DNA of 52,822 bases from an uncultured bacterium (GCA_913009635.1 CAJVXI010000003.1:1-52822); one strand, 5' to 3'; shown: positions 8,349-16,627, counted from the first letter of the stretch. Notes: generated by a model from the sequence alone, not told the origin. Made by a program: numbers and translations.

Positions 8349-9563
8349 ATGGCAAAAAGTAAATATAGAGTCTATGCAAAAATAATTGGATACGTGCTCT
8401 CCGCTAAGGACGAAATTTGTTTATATGATTGCGTAATCAAAAAAATGCCGTTTAAGGAACAGAAGCGACGAAAATTTGTGGCAATTGAAGCAGACATTAA
8501 AGATCCAGGCAACCCTCGCTACCACAAAAGCTACATTACACAGAAAGTTTTTACTGATCCACGTTTTATTAAAACGCATTATGTTATTTATTGCGACGTT
8601 GAAGTACATGATGAGAATGTGGCTTTAGGAGTAGCGGTAAGGCTTTTTAATAGAGTATGTGGATCTTTGGCGTTAACGACGTCATCGTGGTTTAATAATA
8701 AACACAACCGCAACGACTATAAAAACTACGAATACCAATTATGTCGTGTATATAAACTTGATGAGGATGGAAGCGAAATACCTGTAAACAATCTGAGAAT
8801 AAACGGTGGCGCTTGGTCGATGATATGTAATCCTGGCAACACGAATTTTAAAGATCTCGATTTTAATATGTTAGCGAGGATGCTTTATTGCCGCGACGAA
8901 GTATTTAATAAGTCTTTCAAGTATTTACTACAGGCAGAGAAAGACTTTTACCTCCGCTTTCCTCCTCAGATGTTAACGATCAACTTATTCAAGTGTATAG
9001 AGCTCATCATCTTTTCGTTTGAAGGAAAAAGATTTGCCGGAAAGTTGCGCAAGGCTGTAATTGAACTTGGTCTTACACAAGATGATATCAAGCAAATCAA
9101 GAAATTAAAGGAAGCTCGGGATAGCGGTGATGTAGCGCATCCCAGAAAGGGATCTCGCTCCGACTTTTATCCACCGCAATTTCCAATTCCGGAAGATGTA
9201 AATTTTCCTAATTTCTGGTATTCAGGCTTAGTTTCTAAGGTTTTGCTTCAATATTTTCTGTATATTGATAGCTTAATAACGATGAAAATAGCCATAAACA
9301 AAAACGATCATCCCGATGAAATCATATCCGTGAATTACGGAAAATATTACGAAATCTCCCCAACCGTACGAGGAAGAAAAAGTGTGGTTTTACTGCTCAA
9401 GAAAAAGCTATCAGAATATTTCGAGGTTCCTTATGTTAATATTCGGTTGAGAAAGTACAATCATCCAGAGATAATATTTCAAATAAAGGACCATCTAAAA
9501 TTTAAGCTTAACACTTCAAAACCCGGAAGAAGGCATAAACTTATTATATTTCCTTTCTCATAA
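8349..9563 (+). CDS. Unknown 404-aa protein with a HEPN-like RxxxxxxH motif
   Basis: Last gene of the accessory operon. I prefer ATG 8349 to the tracked TTG 8331, which overlaps the previous gene. The N-terminal ~170 residues are strand-rich. A helical segment follows and carries EARDSGDVAHP around residues 255-265, which fits the R-(D/N/H)-x(4-5)-H pattern of HEPN ribonucleases. The C-terminus is basic (SKPGRRHKLIIF). HEPN RNases are common toxins and effectors in abortive-infection systems, so an effector role is plausible, but the assignment rests on one motif and local helicity. An inverted repeat follows the stop. Confidence 0.7.
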   Translation: MAKSKYRVYAKIIGYVLSAKDEICLYDCVIKKMPFKEQKRRKFVAIEADIKDPGNPRYHKSYITQKVFTDPRFIKTHYVIYCDVEVHDENVALGVAVRLFNRVCGSLALTTSSWFNNKHNRNDYKNYEYQLCRVYKLDEDGSEIPVNNLRINGGAWSMICNPGNTNFKDLDFNMLARMLYCRDEVFNKSFKYLLQAEKDFYLRFPPQMLTINLFKCIELIIFSFEGKRFAGKLRKAVIELGLTQDDIKQIKKLKEARDSGDVAHPRKGSRSDFYPPQFPIPEDVNFPNFWYSGLVSKVLLQYFLYIDSLITMKIAINKNDHPDEIISVNYGKYYEISPTVRGRKSVVLLLKKKLSEYFEVPYVNIRLRKYNHPEIIFQIKDHLKFKLNTSKPGRRHKLIIFPFS

Positions 9564-9573
9564 AACCTTTTTT

Positions 9574-9616
9574 ACAAATGAGACACCAAAATTCCCCTTT
9601 ATAGCGTCTCATTTGT
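9574..9616 (+). terminator. Inverted repeat after the accessory operon
   Basis: ACAAATGAGAC at 9574-9584 pairs perfectly with GTCTCATTTGT at 9606-9616 across a 21-base loop. It starts 10 bases after the operon's last stop, so it may end transcription, but there is no clear T-run. It may instead be one of the dispersed palindromes of this genome. Confidence 0.4.
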
Positions 9617-9715
9617 CTCATTTCTTAATTTTAACCCTGACCGAGATGCCTCAATTTCGTTCTGGAATTATTCCCCAAAAAGCTTTATACTGTCTTAGAT
9701 CGGTCAGTTCTGGAC

Positions 9716-9877
9716 CGAAGTCGCCCGCCTTCGCTCCGCCGAAGCTCGCAAGAGCGAAGGCGAGCTTCGCCAGAGCTACGGCGTGACAAGTCCGTCTTCG
9801 CCACGCTTCAGCGTGGCTACGGCGTGACAAGTCCGTCTTCGCCACGCTGAAGCGTAGCTACGGCGTAACAAGTCCGC
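9716..9877. repeat. GC-rich 41-bp hairpin-bearing tandem repeats
   Basis: Two 41-bp units start at 9783 and 9824, a partial third starts at 9865, and diverged copies lie upstream from ~9716. Each unit contains GTGACAAGTCCGTCTTCGCC and a hairpin such as GCCACGCT-TC-AGCGTGGC. Base composition is far richer in G+C than the flanks. The minus-strand ORF 9651..9845 is a repeat translation and not a gene. Confidence 0.85.
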
Positions 9878-9878
9878 T

Positions 9879-10014
9879 ATCAATACGCCGAAACTTTTAG
9901 TGAAGGCGATTAATCAATACGCCGAAACTTTTAGTGAAGGCGATTAATCAATACGCCGAAACTTTTAGTGAAGGCGATTAATCAATACGCCGAAACTTTT
10001 AGTGAAGGCGATTA
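9879..10014. repeat. Four exact 34-bp tandem repeats
   Basis: Four head-to-tail copies of a 34-bp unit (ATCAATACGCCGAAACTTTT followed by AGTGAAGGCGATTA) at 9879, 9913, 9947 and 9981. The last unit ends three bases before the ATG of the GIY-YIG gene. There are no unique spacers, so this is not a CRISPR array. CGCC/GGCG ends give each unit a weak hairpin. Confidence 0.95.
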
Positions 10015-10017
10015 AAT

Positions 10018-10251
10018 ATGTATTACGTTTACAGCTTACAATGCAAAGATGGCTATTATGTTGGATGTGCCAATGATTTAAAAGATAGAATTAATCGACA
10101 CAGAAAAGGACAAATTCCGGCTACAAAAAATAGATTGCCAATAAAATTAGATTTTTATTTTGCAACCAAAGACAAATACAAAGCATACGAATTTGAAAAA
10201 TACCTCAAATCAGGAAGTGGTAGAGCGTTTATTAAAAAACATTTAATATAA
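10018..10251 (+). CDS. GIY-YIG nuclease domain protein (UPF0213-like), 77 aa
   Basis: A minimal GIY-YIG endonuclease-fold protein. The YVY and YVG halves of the signature are at residues 2-16, the catalytic-type Arg lies in DRINRHRKG, and a conserved Glu lies in AYEFEKYLK near residue 60. Its length is normal for the single-domain group. Such proteins are presumed DNA nucleases, but cellular roles are mostly unproven. ATG 10018 comes directly after four tandem repeats. AAACTTTTA and ATTAAAT words upstream recur inverted just after the stop, so it may be cargo of a small repeat-bounded element. Confidence 0.9.
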   Translation: MYYVYSLQCKDGYYVGCANDLKDRINRHRKGQIPATKNRLPIKLDFYFATKDKYKAYEFEKYLKSGSGRAFIKKHLI

Positions 10252-10473
10252 AAGTTTTATTGAATGTGGTCCACCTATTCAAAAAATTTCGTTTATTAAG
10301 AAAAATAAGTTATAATCTAGAAATAAAAAATCTAAACCTATGATTAGAATTAAAATTGAAAAAATATTAAAAATTTAACATCAACAAATCAACAAAAATT
10401 AACCATATAAACCGTTATTTACAATTAAAAGGTCGAAAATTATTATAAATCCATACATTATAAATCCACACAA

Positions 10474-10842
10474 ATGATTAATAAAACATATCTTTGGCTT
10501 AGTATTATTGCGATTATCCTTATTGCCGGCGGAATTTATTGGTATTCTCAGCAAACATCAATAGACCAAGAATTAACGAATGAAGTAGAAACTCTTTCGG
10601 AAGATATTGCTGATATTGAAGAAATCAATCAAGATACAAGATTAAAAAATCTTGATGAAGATTTATCGGCAATTAGCGGAGAAGAACCAGGCGCGGTAAA
10701 TATAAATTCAATTATTAGCCTGGAAAGCGAACTAAACGATGAATTAGAAAGTTTTTCCGACGAATTATCGAATCTTGACGGATTTGACAGTGACGCGTCA
10801 TTAAATAATCTTGATAGCGATCTTTCCGGCGTTTCTCAATAA
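10474..10842 (+). CDS. Small membrane-anchored acidic protein, 122 aa
   Basis: An N-terminal hydrophobic helix (LWLSIIAIILIAGGIYWY, residues ~7-24) is followed by ~95 acidic residues in two similar halves. Both contain a repeated pattern of the type L.NLD.DLS (LKNLDEDLSAISG and LNNLDSDLSGVSQ), an internal duplication. It is probably anchored in the membrane with its acidic part outside. No known family. It lies 42 bases upstream of another exported protein on the same strand. Confidence 0.7.
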   Translation: MINKTYLWLSIIAIILIAGGIYWYSQQTSIDQELTNEVETLSEDIADIEEINQDTRLKNLDEDLSAISGEEPGAVNINSIISLESELNDELESFSDELSNLDGFDSDASLNNLDSDLSGVSQ

Positions 10843-10884
10843 TAACTTATACTTAATAATATAATTATTAATTTAATTTAAATT

Positions 10885-11751
10885 ATGAAACAACCAAATA
10901 AATTTATTATTTCTTTTACTGTCTGCGCTCTTTTAATGGGGCTTATGACCAATATTGGGTCAGCTCAAACATTAAGACAAAAAGACGCGACCGCAAAAGC
11001 AAAATATCAACAAGCCAAACAAACATACACGAAAGAAGTCAACTTTTATAAAAGCAGCCGTCAAAATCTTATTAATGCCAGAGCTAAATACAGACAATTT
11101 AAAAACGCAGAAAATAAAACCGCTCTTGAAGATACGGCAAGAGAATTTATTAAAACAACAATCTCTGTAATGATTAGTCGATTAGAAACAATTAGAACAA
11201 AAGCCGAACATATTCGCGGTATTTCTGAATCAGAAAGACAAACTATTTTAGCGGAAATTAACGAAGATATTAACTGGCTTAAAGAAAGACAGCCAAAAAT
11301 TGACAACGCGACGCCAACTCAAATAAAAGAAGAAGCTAAAATTATTAGAAGTTATTGGAAAAATATTAAAGTAAAAATCAAAAAAGAAACCGGTCAAATT
11401 TTAGCGGCCAGAATTACTTTTGTAATTACAAAAGCCGAAAACTTCTCTACGAAGATTGCTTCAAAAATTGATGAATTAAACGCCGCCGGGAAAGACACGT
11501 CTCAATTAGAAATTCTACTTGACGATTTTAACCAAAAAATTGATTTAGCTAAAACAAAATATGAAGCAGCCAAAGAAAAATTCGCCGCTATCTCCAATTT
11601 AGCCGAATCCGACCAATTATTCCGTCAAGGACACCAATTTATCAAAGAAGCGCACTCCTATATCAAAGAAGCGTATCAAAAACTTAGAGAAATTGTTAAG
11701 GAAATAAAAAGTGTTAATACGTCCGCTGATATTCAATCAGACACCGAATAG
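10885..11751 (+). CDS. Exported coiled-coil protein, 288 aa
   Basis: A signal peptide covers about residues 1-27 (FTVCALLMGLMTNIGSAQ). The rest is Lys/Glu/Ala-rich and predicted to be long helices forming a coiled coil (for example AKAKYQQAKQTYTKEVNFYK). There is no catalytic motif. Proteins of this kind in Patescibacteria are usually annotated as hypothetical. It is probably co-transcribed with the preceding small membrane protein, and two terminator hairpins follow. Confidence 0.75.
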   Translation: MKQPNKFIISFTVCALLMGLMTNIGSAQTLRQKDATAKAKYQQAKQTYTKEVNFYKSSRQNLINARAKYRQFKNAENKTALEDTAREFIKTTISVMISRLETIRTKAEHIRGISESERQTILAEINEDINWLKERQPKIDNATPTQIKEEAKIIRSYWKNIKVKIKKETGQILAARITFVITKAENFSTKIASKIDELNAAGKDTSQLEILLDDFNQKIDLAKTKYEAAKEKFAAISNLAESDQLFRQGHQFIKEAHSYIKEAYQKLREIVKEIKSVNTSADIQSDTE

Positions 11752-11782
11752 TAATGAAAAAGTAAGTTTTATTATCAAACAA

Positions 11783-11850
11783 AGCACTGCCCTACAAAAG
11801 CAGTGTTTTGTTTTTTCAACGGCTAACACGCCTATTAGCCGTTGATTTTT
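11783..11850 (+). terminator. Tandem rho-independent terminators
   Basis: The first hairpin CACTGC...GCAGTG (11785-11805) is followed by TTTTGTTTTTT. The second, CAACGGCTAA-loop-TTAGCCGTTG (11817-11844), is followed by ATTTTTTAC. Because the neighbours converge, the second may also serve the minus-strand gene. Confidence 0.85.
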
Positions 11851-11873
11851 TACGTTTCCCTAAATTCTATTTT

Positions 11874-12401
11874 CTAGATTCTAAATTCTAGTTTAACGTA
11901 CGCCACATCACTCGGAGACGAAGAATAAGAAATTTTCATTGTAGCCTTCTTAAAAGTTTGTTTGATTTTCTTGGCCAATCGTACGGCTGTTTGGTTTTCT
12001 GTTAAAGTAATTATTAAAGACGCTGATTGACGCTGATTTTTAGGCTGATTTATGCTGATCAACCTATCCATTGGATCACGCCCATAAGCTCTTTTACAAA
12101 AAGAGTTAATCAAATTAATTAATTCTTTGGAAATTTTCTGAGGAATATTGGTAATCTCAATCTGCCCTTCAAATTGTTTATTTTTTATCATTTTACAAGC
12201 CGGGCAAATAGCAAATTTTACCGGCAAATTCTCGCGAAGTTTTTTTAAATATCTAAGATTATGATGCCATGATTTTTTATAATAAACGGCATTACATTCC
12301 CGACAAAAAACCAAACCAAGTTTTCCTTTTGGAATTTCATGTTCTTCTGTTCTAGGCGCAAATAATTCAGTTTTCCCGGACTTAGAAATATTCTTTCTCA
12401 T
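11874..12401 (-). CDS. NMD3-like zinc-ribbon protein, 175 aa
   Basis: Two Cys pairs, FCRECNAVYYKKSW near residue 33 and ICPACKMIK near residue 65, form a treble-clef or ribbon site of the kind seen at the N-terminus of archaeal and eukaryotic NMD3. A small alpha/beta region follows. A role in ribosome or RNA handling would follow from NMD3 homology, but I infer this from motif layout only. Residues around NQPKNQRQSASL are encoded by a short GCTGATT repeat block (12018-12060), and the last residues LEFRI plus stop are encoded by another intergenic repeat family. It lies 3 bases downstream of the permease gene. Confidence 0.55.
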   Translation of the reverse strand: MRKNISKSGKTELFAPRTEEHEIPKGKLGLVFCRECNAVYYKKSWHHNLRYLKKLRENLPVKFAICPACKMIKNKQFEGQIEITNIPQKISKELINLINSFCKRAYGRDPMDRLISINQPKNQRQSASLIITLTENQTAVRLAKKIKQTFKKATMKISYSSSPSDVAYVKLEFRI

Positions 12402-12404
12402 ATT

Positions 12405-13535
12405 TTATAAAATAGCATAAATAATTCCTCCTATAAAGACCAATAACAAGCCGTAAATAATAAATGGATTAACCTTTTTAAGAATAACTCCTCTATCTGC
12501 TTCTGTTTTCTTGGCTTTAAGCCACATTAAAATAATCAAAATCCCCGCCAAACCAACGAAAACTCCGCCAACAATCCCGACTAATTCCAAAAAACTCCGA
12601 AATCCGAGCAAATACAAAAATAAAGGAAAAACAACAACAATTAATCCAATTAAAATTCGCGGAAATCTAAAATCATGCTCCAAGCTTTTTTTAGTATTCC
12701 GACCAATCATAATATAAGAACTAAACAAAGAAATTATTCCTAAAATTCCCAACAGCGTCAAAATTAACGATGGCAAACGCCCAACAAGACCGGAAACTGA
12801 ATCTTCGGAAACGGTTTCCGATAAACTGATAATTCCAAAAATAAACACCAAATAAATTAACATCGGAGTTAAACTTCCCAAAATAATGGGAATTTTTGAT
12901 TTTATTTGCGGCTGATTATTTTTTCTAAAATATCCAACCAGCGTTGGAATAGCTGTCCGTCCCGATAAAGAAAAAAGAATTGCCCCGTATGGCAAAAAAA
13001 CATAGCTAAAATTTAATAAAGGCGTTGAAAGCACTTGTTTAAAATTCGCCAATCCATAACAGAAAATAATAAAAATTACTGTCGCGGTACCGATAATAAT
13101 TAAAAACTCCGAAACCGCTAATCTATTAATTCCCAAAAAAACAGCTAAAGAGCCAAAGAGCCAAAAAATTAGAATTTTATAAAAATCAAATAAAACAATA
13201 TTGGGAAAAATTAAATTAAAAAAACTCACAGACAATACTAAATAAGCTGTTAATACAAAAATCATTCCAATAACAGTTATTAAAGTTGCCAACCGTCCGC
13301 CAAATTTTCCTAAATAAATTTCAGCATACCCCGGAAAACGATGGTTTTCTTTAGTACGAACAATAATATCCGCGTACATTAAATGAATCAAAGTAAAAAC
13401 CGCGCTAAAAATTATTAAATAAAATAAACCGGTAAAAATTCCGGCTTTTTCAAAAACATAGGGCAAGGCAAAAATCCCCGCGCCAATAATTGTCCCCGCC
13501 AACAAGCTCGCTGGCAGAATTATATTCCTGAACAT
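12405..13535 (-). CDS. Amino-acid permease of the aromatic/APC superfamily
   Basis: About 376 residues with 10-11 hydrophobic helices. Helix 1 carries the unwound-helix signature GTIIGAGIFALP typical of APC-superfamily transporters, here closest to the Trp/Tyr permease type. It would import amino acids across the cytoplasmic membrane by ion symport; the substrate cannot be told. The tracked start MVLGVWNLY is encoded by an intergenic repeat, so I start at MFRNIILPASL (13535). The zinc-ribbon gene follows at once. Confidence 0.85.
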   Translation of the reverse strand: MFRNIILPASLLAGTIIGAGIFALPYVFEKAGIFTGLFYLIIFSAVFTLIHLMYADIIVRTKENHRFPGYAEIYLGKFGGRLATLITVIGMIFVLTAYLVLSVSFFNLIFPNIVLFDFYKILIFWLFGSLAVFLGINRLAVSEFLIIIGTATVIFIIFCYGLANFKQVLSTPLLNFSYVFLPYGAILFSLSGRTAIPTLVGYFRKNNQPQIKSKIPIILGSLTPMLIYLVFIFGIISLSETVSEDSVSGLVGRLPSLILTLLGILGIISLFSSYIMIGRNTKKSLEHDFRFPRILIGLIVVVFPLFLYLLGFRSFLELVGIVGGVFVGLAGILIILMWLKAKKTEADRGVILKKVNPFIIYGLLLVFIGGIIYAIL

Positions 13536-13555
13536 ATATAAATTCCAAACACCAA

Positions 13556-13676
13556 GCACCAAATAACAAATAAATTACAAATTCCAATTACCTAAATCCT
13601 AAACACGACGAGTTTCGGCTATTAGAATTTCGGTCATTGAATATTGTTTGAGATTTGGGATTTGTTATTTGAGATT
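13556..13676. repeat. Cargo-less inverted repeat, CAAATT/AATTTG word family
   Basis: The left arm is built of CAAATAAATTACAAATTCC-like words, the centre has AAACACGACGAG, and the right arm is GATTTGGGATTTGTTATTTG, largely complementary to the left. The same family occurs at 24264-24436 and 40640-40766. The left arm overlaps the region upstream of the permease start, and the right arm abuts the stop of the next gene. Confidence 0.8.
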
Positions 13677-13925
13677 TTACGCTTCAAACACCTCGTCTCC
13701 TTCCCTTACTTTATCACTTACTTTAATACCAACTTCCTGACCCTTTTTGGCTTTATCAATGTCTTTATGATCATACTGCATTGAATCAATCTTTTGAGTA
13801 AAATCAACATTAGCGCCTTTAAAATGAACGGTTTCTCCAACCTTCATTGCTTTTTTGAATTTCACAATGGCTACTCCGATATTGCCAAAATAATGAGTAA
13901 CCTCGCCAATTGGTTTCTTTTCCAT
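13677..13925 (-). CDS. EF-Tu domain 2-like small protein
   Basis: A single ~82-residue beta-barrel resembling translation factor domain 2: GEVTHYFGNIGVAIVKF, then a GETVHFKG turn and GQEVGIKVSDKVREGDEVF. These free-standing domains are usually named translation elongation factor-like protein, and their partner is unknown. MEKKPIGEV (13925) is the likely start. It stands alone between two repeat-filled spacers. Confidence 0.8.
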   Translation of the reverse strand: MEKKPIGEVTHYFGNIGVAIVKFKKAMKVGETVHFKGANVDFTQKIDSMQYDHKDIDKAKKGQEVGIKVSDKVREGDEVFEA

Positions 13926-14000
13926 AATCACTGACTTATGCTGACTTTACACTGACTTATACGGAAATAAACTTCTATATAGATCTGTGTCTAGTCCGTA

Positions 14001-14585
14001 TTAGTCTGTGCTATTGCGACCTTTCTCTTTTTTAATTAATTCTATCACTTTCTCCACCAACTCTTTTGGATTTGAAGAATATACTATTTTCCCCGGACCT
14101 CGATGAGATTCAATAATTATCTTTTTCACTAAATCATCGGTTTCCCAAGAACCTTCTAAAATCCCGATTGGCTTTTGGTCTTCAAAAGCAATAGTGAATT
14201 CATTTAATGTTCCTAAACGACCGCATCCTACAATTACCGCGTCAGACGACCTAGTTAAAAGTAAATTTCTACCTGAATAATTAAAACCAGTATAAATAAT
14301 TAAGTCATGGTAGTCGGTCGGCAATTTATAATCCTGAATATGCTCTTTTTCGGTGGCAGCCGGTGAAAGCCCAATAACAATTCCCCCTTCGCTTTTAGCG
14401 CCTTTTGCCGCCCAAAGAGGAAAACCTGTTGTCGCGCCGTCAACTAAAACAGCGTCTTGTTTAATAATTTCCCTGCCTAATTCCTCGGCTAATCCACTGG
14501 CATCAGGTCCACAATGATCGGTTTCCGCCGCCCCAGAAATGCAGATTTTATATTTATAAGTTGTATGGCAAATATTGTTATCCAT
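14001..14585 (-). CDS. LOG/TIGR00725-family nucleotide-binding protein
   Basis: A Rossmann-like SLOG fold: ICISGAA near the start, a central GATTGFPLWAAKGAK, and the GCGRLGTLNEFTIA motif that matches the GGxGTxxE phosphoribohydrolase signature. In this one the first Gly is Cys-flanked. LOG enzymes release free cytokinin-type bases from nucleotides, and bacterial homologues often process nucleotide signals; the substrate here is unknown. I start at MDNNICH (14585). Length ~194 aa is normal for the family. Confidence 0.8.
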   Translation of the reverse strand: MDNNICHTTYKYKICISGAAETDHCGPDASGLAEELGREIIKQDAVLVDGATTGFPLWAAKGAKSEGGIVIGLSPAATEKEHIQDYKLPTDYHDLIIYTGFNYSGRNLLLTRSSDAVIVGCGRLGTLNEFTIAFEDQKPIGILEGSWETDDLVKKIIIESHRGPGKIVYSSNPKELVEKVIELIKKEKGRNSTD

Positions 14586-14587
14586 AA

Positions 14588-14706
14588 TCAACAAGCCACT
14601 AGCGACTAGGGGTTAGCCACTAGGGTACATTAAAAAATTTTAACATAAAACAAATCAAAACCCTATACCCTAATCACTAGTGGCTAGTGGCTAGTGGCTA
14701 ATGGCT
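14588..14706. repeat. Cargo-less inverted repeat, CTAGTGGCTAG family
   Basis: The left arm (14588-14626) carries GCCACTAGCGACTAGGGG-like words. The right arm (~14672-14706) carries ACTAGTGGCTAGTGGCTAGT, complementary to the left. The stop codon TAG of the beta-CASP gene touches the right arm. The same family bounds the four-helix-bundle gene at 42351-42756 and recurs near 23393 and 26060. Confidence 0.85.
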
Positions 14707-16093
14707 ATAAAATAACCTCATCATTCATTGAAGGAATATCAACTTCTATGGCAAATTCATCTTTTATTTTTTGAGCTAACGGTATCATCTGATCTCCTTC
14801 CCCTTGGACTATAAATACTTTTTTAAGTTTCGTTCTTTGCGGCTTAATCCAACTTAAAAGCTTTAATTTATCAGCATGAGCTGAATATCCTCCAATCGCC
14901 GCAACCCGGCATTTAACTTGAACTTTTTTTCCAAAAATTTTCACGAAATTTGTTGATGTAAGTCCACGCTTAATAGCCCTATTGCCGTCAAAAATCCTTC
15001 TTCCCAATGAACCCATTGCTTGATAACCAATAAACAAAATAGTGCTTTTAGGGTCAGGCAAGTAAAGACGTTCATGATGAATAATTCTTCCGCCCTGCGA
15101 CATTCCAGATCCGGCAATAATAACTTTTGGTGGCGCCACGTTTTTAATCTTCTTTGATTGTTCTGTTTTTAAGGTAAATTTCAAGCCGGGAAAATTAAAT
15201 ATTAAATCCCCTGATTTTGCCAGATTAATCGCCTCTTTATCAAAATATTCCGAATTGGAAGAATATTTTTTATAAACTTCGGTTAATTTAATAGCCAATG
15301 GACTGTCAATAAAAATTGGAACTTTAGGTATTCTTTTATTTTCCACCAAACTGTTTAATTCATATAAAAGATCCTGAGTTCTTTCCATGGCGAAAGCCGG
15401 AATCATTAATGTGCCACCAACTTTAAAAGTTTCCTCAATTAAATCCTCAAGCATATCCTTTCGTTTATTTAAATTTTCATGTATTCGATTTCCGTAAGTT
15501 GATTCAATTAAAACGTAATCAGCTTCCGGTAAACTTTCCGTGTCTTTAACTAAAGGAGTGGCAACATTCCCTAAATCTCCGGAAAAGATAACTTTTTTGC
15601 CTTCTTTATTGGAAACCCTAATAAAACTTGAACCAAGAATGTGTCCTGCATCAAAAAATTCAGCTTCTAAACCGTTAATTTTTATTTTCTGATGATAATC
15701 TATTCCCTTCCACAAACTCAGCGCACCTTGAACATCTTCGGTATTATAGATGGGCGCAAGGTTTTTCCTTTTAGCTTCCTTCCCTAAAATACCTTCTGAA
15801 TCAAGTAAAAGATACTCGGCAAATTCTTTTGTTGGTTTGGTTGAAAAAATCTGACCACGAAATCCGTCTTTATAGAGTTTAGGCAAACGGCCAATATGAT
15901 CGATATGAGCATGGGTAATTAGAACAACTTTGATTTCTTTTGGATTATAAGGAAATGGCTTAAAATTAAGTCGTTCACAAAAATTACTTCCTTGATATAA
16001 TCCACAATCAACTAATATCTTTGATTTTCCTTCTTCTATTAAATAATTAGCGCCAGTAACCGTCTTGGTCCCGCCATAAAAAATGAGCTTCAT
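14705..16093 (-). CDS. MBL-fold beta-CASP ribonuclease
   Basis: A metallo-beta-lactamase/beta-CASP RNA processing nuclease of 462 residues. The zinc motif THAHIDHIGRLP is near residue 60, followed by SGDLGN and ESTYGN. The beta-CASP domain spans about residues 190-390 and includes AGSGMSQGGRIIHH. The late His motif GGYSAHADK is near residue 417. It resembles the CPSF/YSH1-like group that cleaves or trims RNA rather than the RNase J group, which has a different C-terminus. It acts in the cytoplasm. It is a single gene read away from the zinc-ribbon microprotein. Confidence 0.92.
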   Translation of the reverse strand: MKLIFYGGTKTVTGANYLIEEGKSKILVDCGLYQGSNFCERLNFKPFPYNPKEIKVVLITHAHIDHIGRLPKLYKDGFRGQIFSTKPTKEFAEYLLLDSEGILGKEAKRKNLAPIYNTEDVQGALSLWKGIDYHQKIKINGLEAEFFDAGHILGSSFIRVSNKEGKKVIFSGDLGNVATPLVKDTESLPEADYVLIESTYGNRIHENLNKRKDMLEDLIEETFKVGGTLMIPAFAMERTQDLLYELNSLVENKRIPKVPIFIDSPLAIKLTEVYKKYSSNSEYFDKEAINLAKSGDLIFNFPGLKFTLKTEQSKKIKNVAPPKVIIAGSGMSQGGRIIHHERLYLPDPKSTILFIGYQAMGSLGRRIFDGNRAIKRGLTSTNFVKIFGKKVQVKCRVAAIGGYSAHADKLKLLSWIKPQRTKLKKVFIVQGEGDQMIPLAQKIKDEFAIEVDIPSMNDEVIL

Positions 16094-16167
16094 ATTGTTA
16101 TTCTAACACAATAATGTATAATAATTATATATACGAATTCTGATTTTTGAAACTAGCTTTTTTTAAC

Positions 16168-16196
16168 TTGACAAAAAATAAGAATTACGCTATAAT
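16168..16196 (+). promoter_or_regulatory. Consensus sigma-70 promoter
   Basis: TTGACA at 16168-16173 and TATAAT at 16191-16196 match the consensus exactly with a 17-base spacer. The start of transcription would fall near 16203, leaving a ~125-base leader before the zinc-ribbon microprotein. This is the strongest promoter in the window. Confidence 0.9.
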
Positions 16197-16328
16197 TAGC
16201 TTAACCTTAACAACTTAAAAATGGAGAGTTAATAAAATTCTGTAAACGCAGAAGTAAAAAGCATTATTACTTTATTCTTTTTTTAAATAAATTAAAGATG
16301 CTATCTAAAAAAAGGAGGTAATAAAATA

Positions 16329-16508
16329 ATGAGTGTTAAATTAGGAACTGACACAATAAGATGCAAAAATTGTGGCACCCTAAACACATCACAAACTCCT
16401 ACCTGTATTCACTGCGGAGAAAATCCTTTCAATGAACCTGTTTCTCTTCATACAAAAGAAGAAAAAAAGGGATGGAGAATAATCAAAAACATAGAAAGAC
16501 GTAATTAA
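16329..16508 (+). CDS. Zinc-ribbon microprotein, 59 aa
   Basis: This gene is missed by the ORF track. ATG 16329 is preceded by a perfect AGGAGGT ribosome binding site, and the frame ends at TAA 16506. The product has two CxxC pairs (RCKNCGTLN and TCIHCGENPF, residues 11-31), a classic zinc ribbon, then a basic tail (KKGWRIIKNIERRN). The consensus promoter, long leader, strong RBS and terminator make it a well-supported, probably highly expressed single gene. It may bind nucleic acid or a ribosomal partner; the function is unknown. Confidence 0.9.
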   Translation: MSVKLGTDTIRCKNCGTLNTSQTPTCIHCGENPFNEPVSLHTKEEKKGWRIIKNIERRN

Positions 16509-16523
16509 TCTATGATTTTCATT

Positions 16524-16558
16524 AAAGGGCTAGCTTATAAAGCTAAGCCCTTTTCTTT
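16524..16558 (+). terminator. Terminator of the zinc-ribbon microprotein gene
   Basis: AAAGGGCTAGCTT pairs with AGCTAAGCCCTTTT with a one-base bulge, followed by TTTTCTTTT. It lies 16 bases after the stop. Confidence 0.85.
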
Positions 16559-16627
16559 TACTTCTTTCGCAATTCAAAGAAAAATTTTTCGTGGAAATCG
16601 CTGGCGAGAAAAGAATTTTTCTTGTTC

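Noticed and set aside
9651-9845. 64-aa minus-strand ORF
   Set aside because: It lies entirely over the GC-rich tandem repeats and is Ala/Arg-rich as expected from repeat translation.
9879-10014. Possible CRISPR array
   Set aside because: The four 34-bp units are directly adjacent with no unique spacers and no cas genes are nearby; a simple tandem repeat.
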